A stretch of 64,000 nucleotides of DNA from Saccharum officinarum (GCA_020631735.1 CM036159.1:16965511-17029510); one strand, 5' to 3'; counted from the stretch's first letter, positions 1 to 11,690 are shown. Numbers and translations are program-made. The notes: generated from the letters alone by a model not told the origin.

Positions 1-50
1 TTTTTTGTTCACACATGATTTTCTTGAACAATACTTACTAATGCTTATGA

Positions 51-295
51 GGGTGTGTTCACTTCGCGAAAAGTAGGTGAAAAGTTATTGTAGCATCTTT
101 TGTTGTTATTTGACAAAAATTGTCCAATCATTGACTAACTAGGCTCAAAAGATTCGTCCCGACATTTACAGACAAACTATGCAATTAGTTATCTTTTTTA
201 CCTACATTTAATGCTTCATGCATGCGTCGAAAGATTTGATGTGATGGGTGGAAGAGGAAATATTTTGGGTTTGGATGGAAAGTGAACAAGGCCTG
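51..295. mobile_element. MITE, family A copy 1
   Basis: A short non-coding element with matching ends: GGGTGTGTTCACTT on the left and AAGTGAACAAGGCC on the right. Its interior (a block around TTGTCCAATCATTGAC, then GGCTCAAAAGATTCGTC, then a TTTACCTACATTTAATG block) recurs at 23756-24251, in partial form at 24495-24713, and more distantly at 36401-36862. It has no coding capacity. The superfamily is not settled because the target-site duplication is not clear here. Confidence 0.7.
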
Positions 296-338
296 AGTTT
301 ATTTCACACAAATGGCATAGTTAATAGAGTAATGTTAG

Positions 339-478
339 ACGAGCATCCTTAGTTGTGCTGTTACAATGTAGCGTTTAATTTTCATCTAAGCGCCGGCGAC
401 GACAAACTCTTGTATATTTGACACTTCTATCTTCTTAATGCAATGATACGCATACTCATGCGTATTCGAGAAAAAAAA
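339..478 (+). mobile_element. 5'-truncated L1-type LINE fragment
   Basis: About 140 bp ending in a pattern typical of grass L1 3' ends (CATGCGTATTCGAG followed by a run of A). It is bracketed by a perfect 13-bp direct repeat, AGAGTAATGTTAG, at 326-338 and 479-491. Extreme 5' truncation, a 3' poly-A and a long duplication are the hallmarks of target-primed reverse transcription. No ORF survives. A related 3' end lies at about 22600-22636. Confidence 0.8.
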
Positions 479-491
479 AGAGTAATGTTAG

Positions 492-1819
492 CTAAAGTCT
501 TGTCCCAATGAAATAGATCACACCTACTGATTCCGAACAGGGGTAGTGCTTTATTTGCATTGTTCAAGATTAATTATGAGATTTGACCGTTGTTTTATCA
601 CAAAATATATCATCTATAGCTACGAAACCGATCATCGTGTGAAAACATTGTAAAAATAGTTCTAGTTATATGTTTTAATACGCTAAAAATATATTTATAA
701 TTTTACAATATGTTGGTTACATACAAAGTTTAATGTTCAAAAATACACCTAATACTTTTAAATAGAGAACGAGATTGCTGCAACAGAGATACTAGTGGTA
801 TAAGACAATGTTATGCAACACGCATGAATTTTTTCAAAAAGAACGTTATGTTTCAAATTTAGTCTATAAGAGCGTGGCAAGTTGAATTAAAACCTCTTTA
901 TTTTTTTGTGACCTTTGTCGAGTTAAAACCTCGTAGGAATACCCTGGGACACTGCACAAAGATTTGACGTCAAAAATAAAATAGCTAGGGAGTTGCTATA
1001 TTTTAGGTCCCGAAATTTTTAGAGGTTTTTAGACAATCATCTTACACAAATACAACTTAAAGGACAACTTACAAAAAGACAATTTACAATTTTTTCTATA
1101 GCCAAACAATGACGAAATCATGTTATCTGAATAACAACAAGAGAAGTGGTCAAAATAACCTCTCGAATCCGAAAGCGGTCCTCTTTGTTCACCAACAAAT
1201 GAATGTCGAGTTTATGCCGCTGCTCAAGCCCGAGCGGCTGTCGATGAACTGGTCCAGGAAATAGAGATGGGTCAGCAAGATAGGTTGCCGCGCAGCTGCA
1301 GAAGCCTGACCTGAAATGTCTGGTCCTGGTCCAGTCTACTCCTATCCAGGTGGGGAGCCCGCTCGTTTTCAGTGTCTGAATCCGTACCATATGGTATGGT
1401 AGGATTATTACGAGTTACGGAGTGCAAATCTGATTGGTTGCCCTGTCGAGCGGATCTGCATATGACACATGAAGGTGCTCATGTTCCGTTTGCTCCGTAC
1501 CCTGCCAGTGCATCAGGCCGTTTAATTTCTAGAACGGGTCAAGCCCTGTTGGCGTTGGCCGTGGAGTGGTGTGTTTGTTTGTCTTATAATTCGTACTTTT
1601 CAGTTTGTTTGTTCAACTAGAACTATGTTTTTCTTTCATTAACGAATAGTACTTTCAGTTATGGCTTTTCAGCGAAGCGAACGGGCTCATATCATGAGGA
1701 TCATTACTCATTAGCAGCCTTAATTTGTTGAGGTTCAGGATCGTCGGACACCCATAGCTTGCACAGTTGCACGTAACTTGCCCAAACCACATCTTCCTCT
1801 GTCCCAGCTGATTCGAGCG
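492..1819. other. Intergenic, no gene seen
   Basis: AT-rich sequence with only short chance ORFs and no recognisable protein, RNA gene or terminal repeats. It directly precedes the duplicated segment. Confidence 0.6.
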
Positions 1820-3330
1820 CCGGAATTTCACGCCTTCGTCTGATTTTTCTGTTTCACGAACAATTTGAGTTCTGCGTTTGACTCGACTCCAGATCCAAGA
1901 GCAAGTAGCAAGCAGTTTGAGCTTTCAGCCGCTTATTTTCAGCTAGCCACATTGTTTTTCTCTCACACATACTTTTAGCCGTTTATTTTCAGTCCAAGCT
2001 CTGTCACTTGCCTTGCACAGGAGACAGGACAAGGCAGTGTGCGCTGCATGCATCATTGGCGGCGAGGCGATGGCGCCATCATGCATGCCATGCTTTGTCT
2101 TGTGGCGTGGAGTGAGCCCTCCGGTCAGTCCACGTAAACTGCCATGGATTGCTTGTCGTCGCTCCTGATGGCTTGACGGAGACACGTTGGATCATGTGGA
2201 GATTACTACACGTATGTTCTTCACTTTCGTACTCAGTTAGGATTTGGTGCAAAGATCTGTTGATCCGTGGAGCAGCGGGATTACGTGTTTATTTCGTTAC
2301 CGAAAGGAAGAAAAGGCTGCTTCTCGTCCACAGCTACAGGCACCAGCCGGAGTCGATAGCGCGACAAATGCTTAAGAATTTCACGAGCAGAGTAGAATCG
2401 AGCACTGCACATACCAAGGATCACGAGGTACAGTACCTGCAAGAGAGCTCATACCCGGCCGGGATGGCGGGATCAATCACATCAACGTTGGCAACGTGTC
2501 ACGGATGCTGGAATATCCGCCGTTCCTAACACACAGCCAAGTACACTGCTAATGCCCACATCAACCTATGCGCTCCTTCACCTAAATTCTCCCATTAATC
2601 CGTAGGGCGAGGCCTGAGCTACCGGCCATTAACCCGCCATGTCGCCGCTCGGCGCCAACCGCGCGGACGACGACGGGACGGCAGCCATTTAAGGAAAGAT
2701 CAGATCGGCTGCTGGCTGCAAGAAAAGCGCCCTGCAACTGCAACGCCACCGGGCCGGGCGTGCCGCGTGCGCTGCCTGCACAGCACAGGTCAAGCCTATA
2801 GGCCATAGCTAGCCTACGCCTGCTCGCCTCCAGGCTCTCGCTTGTTGTTGTTGGCTCGCCCTTGGCGCGTCCGAGCATTGAAGCGGCGAGCCGCGGGGTG
2901 CCGGACAAGGCCGGCGACAGCGCCATTAACGCCTCCTTGAAGCGCCGGCCAGCTAGTCCCCGCCCCGCCCCGCGCCCCGGCAGAGGCCAGCGGCCGTTTT
3001 TTTTTTTTAGTTTTTTTGCGAAAGATTCTCTCAAATATGTCTCTGGCGGAAAGATTTTAAAAAATGAACCATTCTCATGGCGCCATAGTCGTCGGCGCCA
3101 AGATATAACTGCATGGCCCTGCCGCCGTGACGGTGACGTGGCACGGTGCATGGCGCCATGGATCTTGGCGCCATGCATGCACGTAAAAACGCCCCTCGAA
3201 TTTTATTTCCTTTCTTCTCTCTTTCTCTTCTCTTCGCCCGGCCGCCGGTCCTCGCGCTCGCGCCGCCGCCCGCTCGCCGCGCCGCCGCTGCGCGCGCGCC
3301 GGCGCGCCTCGCCCGCGTGCCGCGCCGCCC
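1820..3330. repeat. Duplicated segment, copy 1 (left flank and MULE end)
   Basis: This stretch, starting at CCGGAATTTCACGCC, is repeated almost base for base at 3431-4920. It holds about 1.16 kb of flanking DNA without a recognisable gene, then from about 2984 a copy of the left MULE terminal repeat, then a GC-rich stretch that runs into the N gap. Differences from copy 2 are mostly single-base losses in homopolymers of copy 2. Confidence 0.85.
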
Positions 3331-3430
3331 NNNNNNNNNNNNNNNNNNNNNNNNNNNNNNNNNNNNNNNNNNNNNNNNNNNNNNNNNNNNNNNNNNNNNN
3401 NNNNNNNNNNNNNNNNNNNNNNNNNNNNNN
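3331..3430. other. Assembly gap of 100 N
   Basis: Exactly 100 undetermined bases, the conventional placeholder for a gap of unknown size. The sequence right of the gap restarts the sequence seen from 1820, so the gap separates two copies of one segment. Confidence 0.98.
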
Positions 3431-4920
3431 CCGGAATTTCACGCCTTCGTCTGATTTTTCTGTTTCACGAACAATTTGAGTTCTGCGTTGACTCGACTCC
3501 AGATCCAAGAGCAAGTAGCAAGCAGTTTGAGCTTTCAGCCGCTTATTTCAGCTAGCCACATTGTTTTTCTCTCACACATACTTTTAGCCGTTTATTTTCA
3601 GTCCAAGCTCTGTCACTTGCCTTGCACAGGAGACAGGACAAGGCAGTGTGCGCTGCATGCATCATTGGCGGCGAGGCGATGGCGCCATCATGCATGCCAT
3701 GCTTTGTCTTGTGGCGTGGAGTGAGCCCTCCGGTCAGTCCACGTAAACTGCCATGGATTGCTTGTCGTCGCTCCTGATGGCTTGACGGAGACACGTTGGA
3801 TCATGTGGAGATTACTACACGTATGTTCTTCACTTTCGTACTCAGTTAGGATTTGGTGCAAAGATCTGTTGATCCGTGGAGCAGCGGGATTACGTGTTTA
3901 TTTCGTTACCGAAAGGAAGAAAGGCTGCTTCTCGTCCACAGCTACAGGCACCAGCCGGAGTCGATAGCGCGACAAATGCTTAAGAATTCACGAGCAGAGT
4001 AGAATCGAGCACTGCACATACCAAGGATCACGAGGTACAGTACCTGCAAGAAGCTCATACCCGGCCGGGATGGCGGATCAATTCACATCAACGTTTGGCA
4101 ACGTGTCACGATGCTGGAATATCCGCCGTTCCTAACACACAGCCAAGTACACTGCTAATGCCCACATCAACCTTGCGCCTTCACTAAATTCTCCCATTAA
4201 TCCGTAGGGCGAGGCCTGAGCTACGGCCATTAAACCCGCCATGTCGCCGCTCGGCGCCAACCGCGCGGACGACGACGGACGGCAGCCTTTAAGGAAAGAT
4301 CAGATCGGCTGCTGGCTGCAAGAAAAGCCCCCTGCAACTGTGCAACGCCACCGGGCCGGACGTGCGCGTGCGCTGCCCTGCACAGCACAGGCAAGCCTAT
4401 AGGCCATAGCTAGCCTACGCCTGCTCGCCTCCAGGCTCTCGCTTGTTGTTGTTGGCTCCCCTTGGCGCGTCCGAGCATTGAAGCGGCGAGCCGCGGGGTG
4501 CCGGACAAGGCCGGCGACAGCCGCATTAACGCCTCCTTGAAGCGCCGGCCAGCTAGTCCCCGCCCCGCCCCGCGCCCCGCAGAGCCAGCGGCCCGTTTTT
4601 TTTTTTTAGTTTTTTTGCGAAAGATTCTCTCACATATGTTCTGGCGGAAAGATTTTAAAAAATGAACCATTCTCATGCGCGCCTAGTCGTCGGCGCCAAG
4701 ATATAACTGCATGGCCCTGCCGCCTGGACGGTGACGGTGCACGGTGCATGGCGCCATGGATCTTGGGCCCATGCATGCACGTAAAACGCCCCTCGAATTT
4801 TATTTCCTTTCTCTCTCTTTCTCTTCTCTTCGCCGGCCGCCGGTTCGCGCTCGCGCCGCCGCGCCGTCGCCGCGCCGCTCGCGCGCCCGCGCCCGCGCTC
4901 CGCCCGCGTGCCGCGCCGCC
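3431..4920. repeat. Duplicated segment, copy 2
   Basis: Near-identical to 1820-3330. Relative to copy 1 it lacks single bases in runs (for example GCGTTTGAC becomes GCGTTGAC, GAAGAAAAGG becomes GAAGAAAGG, AGAATTTCAC becomes AGAATTCAC). It contains a second copy of the left MULE terminal repeat from about 4580, followed by a GC-rich block. Confidence 0.85.
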
Positions 4921-5035
4921 CGCGCGCCGCGCCGCCGCTCGCGCGCGCCGCCCCCGCCACCGGCCGCCGCGCGCCGCGCCGCCCCTGAGCTCGGCCGCAC
5001 GCACGCCTGCCACCGCCCGCGTGTGGCCGCGCCCC

Positions 5036-5267
5036 GGCAGAGGCCAGCGGGCTTTTTTTTTAGCTTTTTTCGAAAGATTCTCTCAAATATGTCTCTGGCG
5101 GAAAGATTTTAAAAAAATGAACCATTCTTATGGCGCCATAGTCGTCGGCGCCAAGATATAACTGCATGGCCCTGCCGCCGTGGCGGTGACGTGGCACGGT
5201 GCATGGCGCCATGGATCTTGGCGCCATGCATGGCGCCATGGATCTTGGCGCCATGCATGCACGTAAA
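5036..5267 (+). repeat. MULE left terminal inverted repeat
   Basis: It matches the reverse complement of 13836-14077 over most of its length: a GCCAGCGG/T-run outer end, then GAAAGATTCTCTCAAATATG, then the block GTCGTCGGCGCCAAGATAT, then a tandemly doubled unit built on the palindrome GGCGCC (5205-5260). Only this innermost of the three left-end copies has the doubled GGCGCC unit seen in the right repeat, which is why I take it as the true end. Confidence 0.8.
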
Positions 5268-5970
5268 AACGCCCCTCGAATTTTATTTCCTTTCTTCTCT
5301 CTTTCTCTTCTCTTCGCCCGGCCGCCGGTCCTCGCGCTCGCGCCACCGCCCGCTCGCCGCGCCGCCCGCGCGCTCGCCGCGCCGCCGCGCGCCCGCCGCC
5401 GCGCCTCCGCCCGCGCCCGCGCCGCCTGCCGCCGCGCGCCGCCGCGCCGCCCCGCCACCGGCCGCCCGCGCGCCGCGCCGCCCTGAGCTCGGCCGCACGC
5501 ACGCCTGCCACCGCCCGCGTGTGGCCGCGCCGCCGCCCGAGGCCGCGGTCTCAGCTCGCCCGGTCGTGCGCGCCCCCGCCGCTCGTCCCCGCGCCCGCGG
5601 CTCGACCGCTCGCCGCGCCCGAGCTTGGCAGCGCGCGCGCCCGCCACTGCCGCCCGCCGCTCGCATCTCAAGCGTAGGCATCTCCGCTTCTGCACAATGT
5701 AAACTAGTTTGTTGTTCTTACTTAATAATAGTACATTAGTTAAAAGTTTATTATAGATTAAGATTGATTGATACTTTATATAGTTACTTAGTTATTTAGT
5801 TAGTTATATAGTTAGTTACTGAGATAGTTACTTGACATCGTTAGTTAGTAGTACTGTGCTGTTAGTAGTTGTTATTAGTTATGAATACTTAGTAGTTAGT
5901 AGTATTTTTGTATTTACTTTTTGTGTAGATTGTAGTAAAGCAATTGTGCTTCGTTATGTTTGGGAACTAG
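5268..5970 (+). promoter_or_regulatory. MURA 5' leader: GC-rich block then TAGTTA-rich promoter-like DNA
   Basis: 5310-5690 is very GC-rich, low-complexity CGCCGCC-type sequence. From about 5700 to 5925 it switches abruptly to AT-rich DNA with many irregular TAGTTA repeats. The transposase start codon follows at 5971. Part of the GC-rich block is shared with 4840-5035, again showing duplication of this end. The long open frames read across it are composition artefacts. Confidence 0.45.
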
Positions 5971-8869
5971 ATGGACAACCTAGTGAGCATATACCATGGA
6001 GGAACTGTGGAACGAGATCGCTATGGATATGTTGAGTTTGTTGACATGCAAAGTGTGCCTGTGCTATTCAATGAGAAGCCATCATTTAGTGAGTTGACTG
6101 CAAGGGCTCGTGAGGAGGTACATTGCTATGGAGATGATGGCATCATAGTTGAGGGTGTACTTCACCTAGGTTTTCCTCCTAACATGCTAAGGAAGATGAT
6201 CCCAATAGGGTGTGCAGATCAGTAGGACAACTATGTGAGATCGGCTATGAAAAGTCAATTCCAAAGTTTGGACGTGGTTGTGCATCGTGTGCTCGTTGAT
6301 CCATCCCTCTTGGGTTGTCCCCGCCAATGGGTGAGCAGGCATTTTTTGAACCTTCCGTCCCGGAACGTGATGTGGATGCTGAGGTTCCGCCTACCGTTTT
6401 CGATGCGCAATCTGCCCCCAATGATGTGGCACATCCTCCTCAGGAGATCCCTTTGACACAGAATCATCCGAGTAAGTGTCAATTAGGCATCATTTTATCT
6501 TTATAGCTTAAGTATCTTCTTCTCATCCACTTTTCTTATCATCTCCTCTTATTTGTGGCTATGTTGTAGGAGACGTTTCCGATAATGAGGGCGCTCCTCC
6601 TGCTGATGCCCAAGTCCAGATTGGCGATGGAATCCATGCTTCCAATAGTGTTAAAATTATGAATGATTCAGAGCCATATGAGATCGCAAGGGCTGTTGAT
6701 TCTGACGATGATCGTCCCGTTGGAGAGCTCACGGAGAGTGACGTTGAGATGCTGAGGCGTATTTTTCCCGACCGCCGTGATTCTGTGGTTCATGAGTTCA
6801 CTAATCTTACTTATTCCGATCAGGTGTGTGCCGAAGGACGTGAAGATGAGCTGCAAGAAGCTCCAGAGGCTGGTCCTAGTATGGAGATAGAGAAGGGGAG
6901 GGTTTTCAATGACCTCCCTGCATTGAAGAGGTGGTTGCAGACGTTTGCAGTGATACGCAAGAGACCGTATAAGGTCCTGCATTCCCATGTGGAGCGGCGT
7001 TACACGGTTGTTTGTGACAAGGAACGCTGTCCATGGAGGGTTTGTGCAAGGAAGCAAAAGGTCTCCGGAAAGTGGAAGATCACAAGAGTTGTCGGGCCAC
7101 ACACTTGTTCTTCACATGACCTCAGCACGAAGCATCGACAGTTGACATCTACCCTCATTGCCAAGCGGTTGATGAAAGTATTACAGGGTGAGCCAAACAT
7201 GAAGGTCAGGACAATTATTAAAATAGTTAATGAGGTGTATGGAGGATATGACATATCTTATGGCAAAGCCTGGAGGGCTAAGCAGCGGGCGTGGAAGATG
7301 ATATATGGGGACTGGGAGGATGGCTACAAGCAGCTTCCAGTACTTCTCAATGCAATTAAAGCAGTGAATCCTGGCATGCATTATGAGTACATCCCTAGGC
7401 TAGACTCATGGAAGGATGGGAGACAGATATTCTTCTGTGCTTTCTGGTGCTTCCCTCAGTGTGTCGAGGCATTTCGGCACTGCCGTCCAGTCTTCTCCAT
7501 TGATAGTACATTCTTGATTGGCAAATACCGTGGCACACTTCTCATAGCCATATCGTGTGACGCAAACAATAAGCTTATTCCTTTGGCATTTTCTTTGGTT
7601 GAGAGGGAGAATAATGATAGCTGGGGATGGTTCTTGAGGCTAGTTCGGATACATGTGGTTGGGCCTGACAGGGAGGTCGGCGTCATATCAGATAGGCACC
7701 AGGGCATACTTAATGTTGTGTGAGAGGAGATAGAGGGGTATGCACTTTTACACCATTGTTGGTGTACTCGGCACCTTGCTGAGAATATACTCCGGAAGGA
7801 TGGTGTGAAGGATAATTTTGATCTTTTCCAGGAGGCTGCTCGACAGCTTGAGGATAGGAATTTCCGGAGAAAGTTAGAGGAGGTCAGAACCGCATCTAAT
7901 GCCGAAGGTAGACAATGGTTGACATGTTTGATGAGAGATGTGGACAAATGGACAAGAGCTCACGACGCAGGTGGCTGGAGGTACGAGCTTCAGTGCAGCA
8001 ACACGGCCGAGTCTTTTAATAAGCTGCTGCTGGGTATTCGTGGTATGCCCGTGAATGCTATCGTTCAATTCACATTCTACAATCTTGTTGTCTGGTTCAA
8101 CGATTGTCACACACATGCATTGCAGTTGCAGAGTGAAGGTAAGATTTGGGCTCCCACACCACATGCACATCTAGACAAGGCGAAGGAAAGGGCTCGCACA
8201 CATGAGGTCACATGTTTTGACCATGCCACAGGAAGATATGAGGTGAAGCATACCGGTGGTACTACATCGGATGGTGAGGTCCGAGAGTCGAGGATTCATG
8301 TGGTAGTCCTCCAAGATTTCTCATGCACTTGTGGGAAACCAAGACAGTATCACTTTGTATGTTCTCACCTTGTAGCAGCTGCTAGGCATCGTAACTATGA
8401 TATCGAGGCTAGGATACCTCGCGAGTTCAGTGTCGACACGCTTGTCCAAACATGGAGACCCCGCTTTGTTCCTTTTCGGGACCCAAGAGAATGGCCTCCA
8501 TACGACGGTCCAACGTACGTTGTAGATCCAGCTTACCATTGGGACAAGCGTGGCTCTAGAAAGAGGACGAGGCACAGGATGGTTATGGATCAGATACCCG
8601 GTAGAACGCGACGTGGTAGAGCGACGCCATTTCTTAATGACCCAGAGCAGTACGAGTGTGGCAAGTGCGGTAGACTTGGCCACAATTCCCGCACTTTCCA
8701 TTGGCAAATTAGTGAGGTGCAACTTGTAGTTGTTTCTATTATTTAATACCTATCATATTTAATGTACAATTCTTGCTTTATGTTTAAATGCATATTTATT
8801 TAATAACTAACTGACTATATTTTTTTGTAGGATGGCGCAATTCCACCTTCTAGACTCGGTGTACGATGA
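5971..8869 (+). pseudogene. MURA (MuDR-family) transposase, disrupted
   Basis: DDE transposase of the Mutator superfamily, which would bind the terminal repeats and catalyse cut-and-paste in the nucleus. Exons: 5971-6471, 6570-8716 and probably 8831-8869 (weaker donor). The 6472-6569 intron has GTAAGT and TAG ends and joins in phase. Exon 1 encodes the N-terminal domain. Exon 2 carries a FLYWCH/MuDR-like DNA-binding region (about 6900-7130), the catalytic Asp contexts SIDSTFL (about 7498) and ISDRHQG (about 7687), a Glu candidate in TAESFN (about 8008), a SWIM zinc finger CxC...CSH (about 8320-8370) and a zinc knuckle (about 8655-8700). Damage: in-frame TAG at 6223-6225, a one-base loss near 6317-6321, in-frame TGA at 7721-7723, and Phe in place of the last Cys of the CCHC knuckle. 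Confidence 0.9.
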
Positions 8870-11225
8870 AAGCCACCGAGGATGTCTCGTAGCGTCGGGG
8901 CAGGTAAGATTTCACACTCCAATATCACATACTTTGAATTATAAGTGCATATGTGTGTGTCAAGTAACATTTGTATTTCGTTAAAATGCAGAACCTTCCG
9001 CTCCTTCGTTCTAGAGTACATGGAGGGTTCTTAGAAATGCAGTACGACGACAGGTACACACCTTACCTATCGAGAGCTGGCCTGGACGTCATATCTTTTC
9101 AGGTTCATCGTGGCCTGCCTTTGTTCAACTCAGCGGGCTTGACTTCGTTGGTTGACAGGTATTTTATGAACACATAGGTTGTATTAATAATCATTTGTTC
9201 ACGCGGTTATGTTTCTGAGGAGCATTATTGGTTTGGTAAAAAAATAGGTGGCGACCTGAGACTCACAGCTTTCACATGTCGTTTGGGGAGATGACAGTCA
9301 CACTACAGGACTGTCAGAAGTTGCTAGGTCTGAGGGTGAGGGGAAGAGCAGTGACAGGGCAGTGTAGGTCAGAGGGTTGGAGAGCTCGGGTGGAGGCCTT
9401 CCTTGGACGTCCGGTGGGTGAGCAAGGAGAGCGCACTTCTGGTGTTCTCCTCTCATGGCTTCAGGCTGAGTTCGCACAGTGTCCTCTAGGGGTAGATGAG
9501 CAGACAGTCCAGTACTACTATAGGGCGTGGATCCTACACTTGTTTGGCTCTGTTCTCTTCCCCGACGGAACGGGGGACACTGCGTCGTGGATGTGGATCC
9601 ACTGCCTCACAGACTGGGATCAGGCGGGTCAGTACAGCTGGGGCTCTACAGTGTTGGCTTTCCTTTACCGTCAGCTTTGCGAGACGTGTCGGCGATCTTC
9701 ATAGTCAGCCTCACTAGGTGGGTGTGCGTACCTACTCCAGTTGTGGATGTGGTCGCGGCTTCCAGTTGCTCGTCCCGTGGTGCTGGCTCCTCGCGACTGG
9801 TTCCCAGTGCATAACGCACGTCTACAGCCGACGTGGGCGTACCTGTGGGACCAGGTGACAGTTCCTCACGCGAGGATGGAGCGGGCGTACAAAGAGTACA
9901 CGGATGAGCTAGACAGGCTAATGGCCTCTAGTGTAAGTACAAATTATTATACATGTTGGTTCGAAAGAAATTATTTATTAAGCTATCTAACTTCTTGTTT
10001 GGACACGTTGCAGGTGACTTGGGAGCCGTACGTGGACGAGGCCGCACTTCCTTTTGCGGTGAGCAACGTGTGTGACAGCGACAGCGAGCTCTACAGGGTG
10101 AGGTGCCCTCTTATCTGCTTCTATGCTGTCGAGTACCACCTTCCACATCGAGTTGCACGCCAGTTTGGAGCAAGGCAGCGTTGTCCACCATCTCCAGTGT
10201 TGACTGGTGTTGACTTGCACAAGTAAGTGTTCTATTCTTTGTAGTTGGACATTTTCCCTGAATTTGCACGGTTATAATTACCACTTCATATATGTCGAAT
10301 AAGATGGATGAAATAATTATTGGTATGTTAGTATGTCTATGGAATGCATATAGGTGTGGTTTGTATCAACAAACAAAGGAAACTCTGCCGAAATTTTTAA
10401 GTTTGTCATACATGCATGTTATGTTCACACCATGATGACTAACTATTATACGTGTTTTGCAGGCTCGATCGTAAGAAAAACAGGAAAATCTTTGATTGGG
10501 CCCATCACCACAGAGACTACATCAAAGAGTGGGAGATGTTCGACGAGAACGTGGACGACAACGACGAGCCGCACACAAACAGAGAGTACAGGCGGTACCA
10601 AGCTTGGTACCACCAAGCGACTCGTCCGAGGCTTAAGCTACAGTGGACACATGATGACTACGCTGACATTGAGTCGTCCGAGAATGAGGACACGGCGTAC
10701 GACCACTCTACTCGTGTAGGTCGCCAGGTGGAAGCAGGACCGATCTTGGACAGAGTGGTATGTCATTTGCTCTACTTTTATATATCCATTTGCGTAAAAA
10801 ATGACTTACAACTTACAACTTTGTTTAAATATTAGATTACTAACACGTTCAATACATTCAGTTGACTTGATTTTGTGCACCAGAGACTGGCTCATCGTCT
10901 ACGCCGTACCGCTGCACGCTGTGGTTGCAGGACAGGCACGACGCAGGACGTGCACGTGCCTTTTGCACCTAAAGGTGGCGTAGGTTCGTCTAGCCACGAA
11001 CCTATAGGGTCGCGAGGGGTTTGCAACGACGACGAGGACGAGGACGATGACCATGAGGACGAGGACCAGGGCCACGAGGAGATTGGACCGTCTCAGCTAG
11101 ACGATGCTCCCTGGACTCAGCCTTCGGAGCAGGTCGGTACCAGGCGACGTCGACCACCTGACCCTTACACTCCAGGCACCCACGCTCTTGGACACAAGGG
11201 CAAGGGTAGGTCTAGGAGACAGTGA
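8832..11225 (+). pseudogene. Plant mobile domain (PMD) protein, one in-frame stop
   Basis: Aminotransferase-like plant mobile domain protein, the family of Arabidopsis MAIN/MAIL1, often carried by plant transposons. Six exons fit consensus splice sites and sum to 1770 nt (589 residues plus stop): 8832-8903, 8992-9158, 9248-9932, 10014-10222, 10463-10757, 10884-11225. The PMD core runs from about residue 25 to 400 and includes the typical HSFHMSFGEMTVTLQDCQKL and WMWSRLP contexts. The C terminus is acidic (Asp/Glu-rich, 11020-11090) and then basic. A TAG at 9702-9704 interrupts exon 3 in frame; homology resumes directly after it. The start codon sits in the exon where the transposase would end, in another frame. 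Its role in transposition is unknown. Confidence 0.85.
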
Positions 11226-11481
11226 GGGACTGTAGCCGAATTATGAACTATATGGACTGTATGGACTGCTATTATGTATTGTATGAACTACTATGGAGTT
11301 TATAGACTCCAGGCACTCACGATTTGAGAAAACTGATCTACATTGTTTAAGGTGATTGTCATATATAATTATTTATGACATATGTTACTGTGATATTTGT
11401 GTTTGGGTTGAATCAAAAACAGGGAAAACTCTGCTAGAATTTCCCCGAACATGTCAAGTTGTATCGTACAGCGAGAGCAAG

Positions 11482-11644
11482 TAGCCTTTTCAGTACACTG
11501 ATAGCAAGTAGCCTTTTCAGTGATTTATCATGTCACTATCCTATCGTACATCATCTTTTACAGATGAATTGATTGATCAAGGAATCTAGCCTTTTCAGAT
11601 GAGTTTTCAAATAGGCTTTTCAGGGATGGTGTCTAGCCTTTTCA
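11482..11644 (+). promoter_or_regulatory. Five-copy 12-bp motif array upstream of the GRF gene
   Basis: The motif TAGCCTTTTCAG occurs at 11482, 11509, 11587 and 11633, with a one-base variant TAGGCTTTTCAG at 11612. All copies are on the same strand within about 160 bp. The array ends about 45 bp before a TATA box and lies in the otherwise non-coding space between the PMD stop and the GRF start. It could be a transcription-factor or transposase binding array; the function is inferred from position only. Confidence 0.6.
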
Positions 11645-11690
11645 GGAGCATTAAAGCCACAATACAACGACTCTCAACACCACTACTAGC

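Noticed and set aside
2582..5739. Many long Arg/Ala/Pro-rich open frames on both strands
   Set aside because: They follow the GC-rich CGCCGC composition, overlap on several frames, and some run through the N gap. No domain is seen.
8832..11225. PMD gene as a host MAIN/MAIL1 orthologue
   Set aside because: It lies between transposon terminal repeats, directly behind the transposase and ahead of other element genes, and has an in-frame stop.
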